This document shows, piece after piece, positions 59,530-64,000 of a DNA stretch of 64,000 nucleotides. Under the pieces are notes generated by a model, which ran no database searches, was not told the origin of the DNA, and saw nothing but the letters and a program-made list of their open reading frames with translations. The first letter of the stretch is position 1; each line of letters opens with the position of its first letter. Both the position numbers and the translations under genes were made by a program. This DNA comes from Candidatus Obscuribacter sp. (GTDB lineage Bacteria > Cyanobacteriota > Vampirovibrionia > Obscuribacterales > Obscuribacteraceae), in contig JADJQZ010000001.1 of the NCBI GenBank assembly GCA_016712465.1, positions 5,084,001-5,148,000 of the forward strand, written 5' to 3'.

Positions 59530-59937
59530 GTGCCCACGTACTTCAAAAGCCCCGATTTTACTGTCAAACTGGTCTGCGCCGGGTGTTATCTGACCTTCGG
59601 CATTGCCGGTATCATCTACACTATCGCCGGCGGCAGATTCAAAGACGCACCCTTCTTCCGCTTTCACTTCCTGCAGTCCATTATCATAGGACTCCTGCAA
59701 ACCCTGCTTATCTGGGGCGGCGGCGCCATGATTAGCATCATGGTCGGCATACTGGGACTTTTCGGCAGTGCCCTGGGTGGAATTTCCACCCTCTTCGCAG
59801 GCGGAGCTGACCTTGTCTTCAAGTTGATGGGCTTCGTCTTCAGCATCTGCTCCTTGCTTGGTATCATTCAAAGCCTGCGGGGCAAACAACTGGAAATTCC
59901 CTTTGTTTCCCGCCTGGTCAGACAAAACATGCGCTGA
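59530..59937 (+). CDS. Small Tic20/DUF4870-like membrane protein
   Basis: A 135-residue protein starting at GTG 59530 behind AGGGAGAAA. It has three or four membrane segments (about 10-32, LVCAGCYLTFGIAGIIYTIAG; about 42-75; about 80-115) and the family-like segment APFFRFHFLQSIIIGLLQ between the first two. This pattern resembles Tic20/DUF4870 proteins of cyanobacteria, small four-helix membrane proteins of uncertain role. The assignment is tentative. The next gene begins three bases after its stop. Confidence 0.6.
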   Translation: MPTYFKSPDFTVKLVCAGCYLTFGIAGIIYTIAGGRFKDAPFFRFHFLQSIIIGLLQTLLIWGGGAMISIMVGILGLFGSALGGISTLFAGGADLVFKLMGFVFSICSLLGIIQSLRGKQLEIPFVSRLVRQNMR

Positions 59938-59939
59938 AA

Positions 59940-60674
59940 ATGTCCGCACTTAAGCTTAAGCCTCTCAAAACTAGCCGGACGGTTAGGGCGCTGCTAACCT
60001 TGCCAGCCCGGCCAACCCTGTTATTGCTTTTGGCGCTGCTCTTCAGTCTCGGGCAGCCGCCGGTGCCGGCCCAGAGCTCCGGACCGGCCATTCTACCGGC
60101 CCGGGAAGATGCCATAGGCGGCGGTAACCCCTTTGAAGGGCTGGGCCGAGCCGATGATCCAAACCCCTCCCGGGTGGAAAAATATCAGACCCAGACTCCC
60201 GCCGCCGATGCCGAAACCGCTCCAGCGGCAAGCCCGGAAAGCAGCACCAAGTCTCCTGAAGCAGACGCCGCCGCCAGAGAAAAGCCGAGCCAGGCAGGAG
60301 ACAAGCCGCCCCAGACAGGAGACAAGCCGACTCAGACAGGAGACAAGCCTACTCCGCCAGGGGAAAAGAAAAAGGAACAGCGCAGGTGGAAACTGCTTTC
60401 CGAACCCAAGACTTTATCGGCAGTGCCCGACCCCATGGTCAAGGAAGCCCTGCGTGAAATGCAGAATGGACGCTACCAGGATGCTCTCAGGCACCTGGAG
60501 GGTCTCAAACGCCTTAACCCCAATGCACCGGAATTGGACTACCTGATGGCCGTCGCCTGCGTGATGAGCTTGCGTTTCGAAGAAGCCCGAGAGCATTACG
60601 AAAAGGTCTTGCAGAGTCAGGCGCCGCCCGAATTGCATGACCTGGCACGCAAAGGTCTCAATAAGCTCAAGTGA
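59940..60674 (+). CDS. Exported Pro/Lys-rich protein with TPR-like C-terminus
   Basis: A 244-residue protein. A basic N-terminus and signal or anchor (about 19-45, PTLLLLLALLFSLG) is followed by a long disordered Pro/Ala/Lys region with a 7-residue repeat (QTGDKPT, about 118-138). A compact helical domain follows (about 160-244) with one or two TPR pairs: VKEALREMQNGRYQDALRHLEGL and YLMAVACVMSLRFEEAREHYEKVL. It is probably an anchored periplasmic scaffold whose binding domain is held off by the flexible linker. Translation is coupled to the membrane protein gene just before it. Confidence 0.65.
   Translation: MSALKLKPLKTSRTVRALLTLPARPTLLLLLALLFSLGQPPVPAQSSGPAILPAREDAIGGGNPFEGLGRADDPNPSRVEKYQTQTPAADAETAPAASPESSTKSPEADAAAREKPSQAGDKPPQTGDKPTQTGDKPTPPGEKKKEQRRWKLLSEPKTLSAVPDPMVKEALREMQNGRYQDALRHLEGLKRLNPNAPELDYLMAVACVMSLRFEEAREHYEKVLQSQAPPELHDLARKGLNKLK
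60291..60353 (+). repeat. Three 21-bp tandem repeats inside a coding region
   Basis: Three direct copies of a 21-base unit (CAGACAGGAGACAAGCC plus four bases) encode Q(A/T)GDKP(P/T); the third and second copies differ at one base and the first at a few. A fourth, degenerate unit (PPGEKKK) follows. Copy number is likely to vary between strains without breaking the frame. Confidence 0.85.
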
Positions 60675-60717
60675 AACACAGGCAGAAAGCCATTGAACTG
60701 ACCGCCCCAAACTCTCG

Positions 60718-61470
60718 TCAGACCGTAACTGCCACAGCCCGCCCCAGAAAGACCATCAAATCTTCGGGATCATCAGTGACAATGCCGTCCACCTGCATTT
60801 TCAAAGCGCGGCTCCAGGACTTGCGCCCGTTCACCGTCCAGGGATTGACGCCTATTCCGGCCTGGTGACATTGCTCCACCACATCGGGGCGACAGCTATC
60901 AAAGCAGGGATGGAAATACCTGGCTCCAAAGGTGGCCGCATAGGCCGGCAGATCGATTAGAACGGCATCGGCCAGCACCGCCAGTTGATACTGGGGAGCC
61001 CTCTGCGCCAGGTTTCTCAACACATAATGGTCAAAGGAGCTAATAATAAGGGTTTCCGGATGGGGATAGGCTTCGATGAGAGCCAGGAGATCGTCCTCGA
61101 TGCCCTCATAGCTCACCGGTGCATTCTTAACTTCAATGTTGAGAATACATTTGCCGTCCACCAGGTTCAGCACTTCCTCCAGAGTGGGCACCTTCTCGCC
61201 CTTGAACTCCTTGTCGAACCAGGAACCGGCATCCAGTCTGCGCAATTCGTCAAAACTGACATCAGCCACCAGCCCGACGCCGTTGGTGGTGCGGCTCAGG
61301 TCTTCGTCGTGAAAAACCACAAGTTCGCCGGTGGAACAGCGCTGCACATCAAGCTCGATGCCGTCCACCCGTAGATCAAGGGCCTGGCGAAAAGCGGCCA
61401 TAGTGTTCTCAGGCGCCCACTCACGACCGCCTCGATGAGCGAAGACCTTTACGGTTTTGGCATCCACCAC
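60718..61470 (-). CDS. Glycerophosphodiester phosphodiesterase
   Basis: A 250-residue TIM-barrel enzyme that hydrolyses glycerophosphodiesters from phospholipids to glycerol-3-phosphate and an alcohol. The family signatures are FAHRGGREWAPENT (catalytic His, with Glu), GIELDVQ and VFHDEDLSRTT (second catalytic His), and further on LNIEVKN and GIGVNPWTVNG. No signal peptide, so it is the cytosolic UgpQ-type. Two GTG codons in tandem at 61470-61465 follow AAGAGGA. The end is 43 bases from the convergent upstream gene. Confidence 0.93.
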   Translation of the reverse strand: MVDAKTVKVFAHRGGREWAPENTMAAFRQALDLRVDGIELDVQRCSTGELVVFHDEDLSRTTNGVGLVADVSFDELRRLDAGSWFDKEFKGEKVPTLEEVLNLVDGKCILNIEVKNAPVSYEGIEDDLLALIEAYPHPETLIISSFDHYVLRNLAQRAPQYQLAVLADAVLIDLPAYAATFGARYFHPCFDSCRPDVVEQCHQAGIGVNPWTVNGRKSWSRALKMQVDGIVTDDPEDLMVFLGRAVAVTV

Positions 61471-61611
61471 TGCATATCCTCTTTAGTTGAAGCACCTGAA
61501 CTCTGTTCTGAACCAGGCCCTGAACCGGCCCCAATCCAGAAATAATTTCAGAGATAACTTCCGAAATCAGTTCAGAAACCATAAGAGTCTAGCAGACCTG
61601 AATGCCCCTGC

Positions 61612-62166
61612 TTACTTGAGATCGAGCACTTTTTGCGGATGCAAAATGCCCATATTGAGAGTAACAATGAGCTTGGGAGGCTTGACGGTAATTTTCTCCA
61701 GGGGAGCCTCTACACCGTGCTCCATGCCTACCAGACCAACAATATTTTTCAATACCAGAGAATCTTTCTCCATGCCCACTTCAAAGCGCATGCGCTCTTT
61801 CTGCTTAATAATGTAAGAGCCCCAGCGTTCGGTGGTGGGATGCTCGTTCACAATACTGATGACATTTGACTGCCGAATTACCTCACGCACATGGGAAGCA
61901 ATGGCTCTGATCAGGCCGGGAATCTCATCCACCGAGCCAAAAGTCTCCATCAAAACCCGATGCACCAGGTAACCATGCAAGGAAGCACCGTCAGGCCGGT
62001 CTTGCAGGAATTTGATTACCCCCGAAAATGGATCGGAAGCCCCCTTGACTATACCCCTGGCCACCTCTACGAGGTCTTTCTCACAAGACATCAAAGTCTC
62101 TAAAATTTGAGCATCCAGAGTCTGGCGTTTGCAAAAATCGCAATTAATGGCGTGGTTGAGATTCAC
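61612..62166 (-). CDS. Soluble protein of unknown function
   Basis: Not a recognised family. The 184-residue protein has an N-terminal CDFC pair (residues 9-12) and another Cys at about 28, helical stretches (DAQILETLMSCEKDLVEVARGIV; DEIPGLIRAIASHVREVI), and a C-terminal beta-rich part with VKPPKLIVTLNMGILHPQKVL. No signal or membrane segment. The start is GTG 62166 with GAGGG upstream. It diverges from kdsB across 176 bases. Confidence 0.58.
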   Translation of the reverse strand: MNLNHAINCDFCKRQTLDAQILETLMSCEKDLVEVARGIVKGASDPFSGVIKFLQDRPDGASLHGYLVHRVLMETFGSVDEIPGLIRAIASHVREVIRQSNVISIVNEHPTTERWGSYIIKQKERMRFEVGMEKDSLVLKNIVGLVGMEHGVEAPLEKITVKPPKLIVTLNMGILHPQKVLDLK

Positions 62167-62342
62167 TTCGAATAGCCCTCAATGAAGTTCCATGCAACGG
62201 ACCTAATGTTCTTCTGCCCAATAAAGCTGATAATAATCACCGTCTGGAAGGTTACCTTGGGCAGTGTTTGGCCTTCCCCCTCCCAACAAACGGGGAAAAG
62301 GCGCAAAATTAGGGGCACCAAGCAAGAAACCGGGGAGGTTAA

Positions 62343-63134
62343 ATGACAGGCAAGAAGAAAGTAGCAGTTGTCATACCGGCAAGATATGCCAGTACTCGCT
62401 TTCCCGGCAAGCCCCTGGTAAAAATTGCCGGCACCACCATGATCGAAAGAGTCTACAGACAGGCAAAGGCCTGCCGCCTGGTAGACGAAGTGCTGGTAGC
62501 CACCGACGATAACCGTATAAAGGAAGCAGTAGAGGCTTTCGGCGGCAACCTGATCATGACCCGGGACGACCACCCCACCGGCACCGATCGCCTGGCGGAA
62601 GTGGCAAAATCTCGCCCCGATCTGGACATCATCGTCAACATCCAGGGCGATGAACCCCTCATCGACCCATCCATGGTCGACCAGGTCATCGCCCCGGTGC
62701 TCGAACAAGACGTAGAAATGTCCACCCTGGCTTATCCGCTCACCGAAGACAAAGATATTGAAAATCCCATGATCGTGAAGGCCGTGGTGGGCGTAAATAA
62801 ATTTGCCCTCTACTTTTCACGACTGCCGGTGCCCTTCGACCGCGACCGCGGCAGCCGCCGGGCCGATCTGGCACCACCAACCAGACACCTGGGTCATGCC
62901 GGACTCTATGTTTACAAACGGGAAACCCTGCTGAAAATAGCTGCCCTGCCGGAGACGCCCCTGGAGTCAATGGAAAAACTGGAGCAGCTGAGAGCACTTG
63001 AAAACGGCGTCAAAATTTATGTTGTCGTTGTAGAAAATGGGGTGCGCACCCCAGCCGTGGATGTACCGGAAGATGTTCAAATAGTGGAATCTTTTCTGGC
63101 TACTTTGTCGTCAAAGTCCCTGTCTACAAAATAA
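62343..63134 (+). CDS. kdsB: CMP-Kdo synthetase (3-deoxy-manno-octulosonate cytidylyltransferase)
   Basis: KdsB activates Kdo with CTP to CMP-Kdo, needed to build the LPS inner core. The 263-residue protein has VVIPARYASTRFPGKPLVKI, VLVATDDNRI, the TGTDRLAEV motif, NIQGDEPLIDP and HLGHAGLYVYKRE. The ATG follows GGGGAGGTT. The presence of kdsB implies a Kdo-containing outer membrane, unlike most photosynthetic cyanobacteria, whose LPS generally lacks Kdo. The next gene, an exported protein, starts 23 bases downstream. Confidence 0.95.
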   Translation: MTGKKKVAVVIPARYASTRFPGKPLVKIAGTTMIERVYRQAKACRLVDEVLVATDDNRIKEAVEAFGGNLIMTRDDHPTGTDRLAEVAKSRPDLDIIVNIQGDEPLIDPSMVDQVIAPVLEQDVEMSTLAYPLTEDKDIENPMIVKAVVGVNKFALYFSRLPVPFDRDRGSRRADLAPPTRHLGHAGLYVYKRETLLKIAALPETPLESMEKLEQLRALENGVKIYVVVVENGVRTPAVDVPEDVQIVESFLATLSSKSLSTK

Positions 63135-63157
63135 GAAACTCTAGCCTGGAGCGAACA

Positions 63158-63991
63158 ATGAAACCTGAATCGAAACTGACGAGCAATATCCTGGCGGCAT
63201 TATCGCTTTCCATCCTGCTCTCAGCCGGCCAAGTTCGGGCTGCCAACGATTCAAGGCAAGCCCGCTACGCCCCCGCACCATCCGCGGTGATGCCCCAGAC
63301 CATGGAACCTAAAAACGTACCCGACTTTGCCAGCGGCGGACAGGGCAGCACTGAGGGCACAGCCGGCACTCGCATTCCCGCCCAGAACGGCGGTCAGCAA
63401 AGCGGAGCGGCCCTGAGGGCCGACGCTGCTTCCACGACGCTACCGGTCTCTACCCATTTGCGCCTGGTTCTGGAAACCATCGTAGATGCTAAAACAAGCA
63501 CACCCGGCGATATTTTCGAAGCCCACGTCAAAGACGACCTCTTCATCGGGACAGTTTTGCTCTTGCCCAAGGGCAGCCTGGTCAGAGGGCGAGTGGCGGA
63601 AGTGACAAAGCCCAGACTTCTTAGCAGGGCAGCCAAAATTGGTCTCAAACTGGAGCAGATTGTCACCCCCCAGGGCGAAGTAATTCCCCTTGATGCCGCC
63701 CTAGAATTTCAAAAGGGTCTCACCAATAACCGCGGACAGCTAGATCCCGGCACCAATTTCGGCACCCGGGTAGAATCGAACGTCAAATCGGTTACAGGCA
63801 TGAACAGCACCGGCACCGCCCGCGGTGCACTAATCGCCGCCAACGTGGCCACCTTAGGCGCACCGGCCATCGCCACAGCCATAGGCAGTTCAGCCATTGC
63901 CATCTTCAAAGCCGGCGACAACGTCAGCCTCTCACCGGGGCAAGAACTGGAAGTGCAACTGACCAATGATCTCGGCTTGCAGCTAAACTGA
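63158..63991 (+). CDS. Secreted protein with VirB10-like beta pattern
   Basis: A 277-residue exported protein with a signal peptide (ILAALSLSILLSAGQVRAAN, cut near residue 29), a disordered Gly/Ala/Thr/Gln-rich segment (about 35-95), and a beta domain (about 100-200): THLRLVLETIVDAKTSTPGD, EAHVKDDLFIG and LLPKGSLVRGRVAEV. The sequence of phrases resembles the periplasmic core of TrbI/VirB10 proteins, but no secretion system is nearby, so this is only a similarity of pattern. A Gly/Ala hydrophobic stretch (about 225-250) lies near the end, before a polar tail. It follows kdsB in the same direction. Confidence 0.62.
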   Translation: MKPESKLTSNILAALSLSILLSAGQVRAANDSRQARYAPAPSAVMPQTMEPKNVPDFASGGQGSTEGTAGTRIPAQNGGQQSGAALRADAASTTLPVSTHLRLVLETIVDAKTSTPGDIFEAHVKDDLFIGTVLLLPKGSLVRGRVAEVTKPRLLSRAAKIGLKLEQIVTPQGEVIPLDAALEFQKGLTNNRGQLDPGTNFGTRVESNVKSVTGMNSTGTARGALIAANVATLGAPAIATAIGSSAIAIFKAGDNVSLSPGQELEVQLTNDLGLQLN

Positions 63992-64000
63992 ATCGAACTT

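Noticed and set aside
1..64000. tRNA, rRNA, CRISPR arrays, insertion sequences or prophage genes
   Set aside because: All intergenic spaces were read; no cloverleaf-like sequence, spaced repeats, transposase or phage motif was recognised. A covariance-model search would be needed to exclude small RNAs.

Overview
The window reads as a chromosome segment of a Gram-negative, non-model bacterium, most likely a non-photosynthetic member of the cyanobacterial phylum (Vampirovibrionia/Melainabacteria, Obscuribacterales-like). This placement is an inference from several signs. There is an SLH plus coiled-coil protein of the type that begins cyanobacterial SLH porins, a giant Ser/Thr-kinase/AAA/GAF/histidine-kinase hybrid, a YggT protein and a Tic20/DUF4870-like membrane protein. 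There are also many secreted TPR proteins and kdsB, which implies a Kdo-containing LPS. No photosynthesis gene, phage, insertion sequence, CRISPR array, rRNA or tRNA was seen. Genes are dense, on both strands, and many converge with 0-25 nt between or overlapping their ends.

1-6.6 kb: a cut-off alpha/beta hydrolase, a MetA-like barrel protein, a compact metal-response operon (CadC/SmtB-type repressor plus a 45-residue, 16-cysteine metallothionein-like peptide), dienelactone hydrolase, a secreted TPR protein, a YbjT-like SDR/DUF2867 protein and an unknown secreted protein. 6.9-14 kb: a secreted TPR-caspase gene broken by two frameshifts and an internal deletion that removes the catalytic cysteine, a GT39 glycosyltransferase and two tandem paralogous secreted TPR proteins. 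14-22.3 kb: a 2056-residue multi-sensor kinase meeting a membrane histidine kinase, then an inositol-phosphatase family enzyme. 22.4-31.5 kb: the barrel-less SLH protein, GatD without adjacent MurT, a GT2 enzyme, a Gln/Gly-rich secreted protein, a saccharopine-dehydrogenase-like enzyme, the yceD-rpmF-plsX-fabD lipid/ribosome operon and an amidohydrolase.

31.5-38.2 kb: a degenerate GGDEF protein that keeps its I-site, secDF, a stand-alone MshEN-like c-di-GMP-binding domain, an SDR, a membrane TPR protein and a trypsin-like protease. 38.4-44.3 kb: an RlpA-like DPBB protein, an unknown secreted protein, DUF190 with the FluC fluoride channel, and queuosine genes queG and queA flanking a secreted protein. 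44.3-50 kb: a second degenerate GGDEF protein, cinA with a 51-residue membrane peptide, folD, thiL and yggT. 50-64 kb: a Tat-exported repeat protein, a dicarboxylate/amino-acid symporter, an M48 peptidase with a zinc ribbon, two tandem secreted TPR paralogues, a zinc-ribbon coiled-coil protein, an intact GAF-GGDEF diguanylate cyclase, small membrane and secreted proteins, a glycerophosphodiesterase, kdsB and a secreted protein with a VirB10-like pattern.

The themes are envelope building (fabD/plsX, kdsB, GatD, GT39/GT2, SecDF, SLH), a c-di-GMP layer (three GGDEF proteins, two catalytically doubtful, plus a free-standing receptor domain), queuosine synthesis, metal and fluoride resistance, and an expanded set of secreted TPR proteins. 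The most noteworthy items are the CadC-like/metallothionein operon, the decayed caspase, the barrel-less SLH protein and the I-site-only GGDEF plus MshEN pair.
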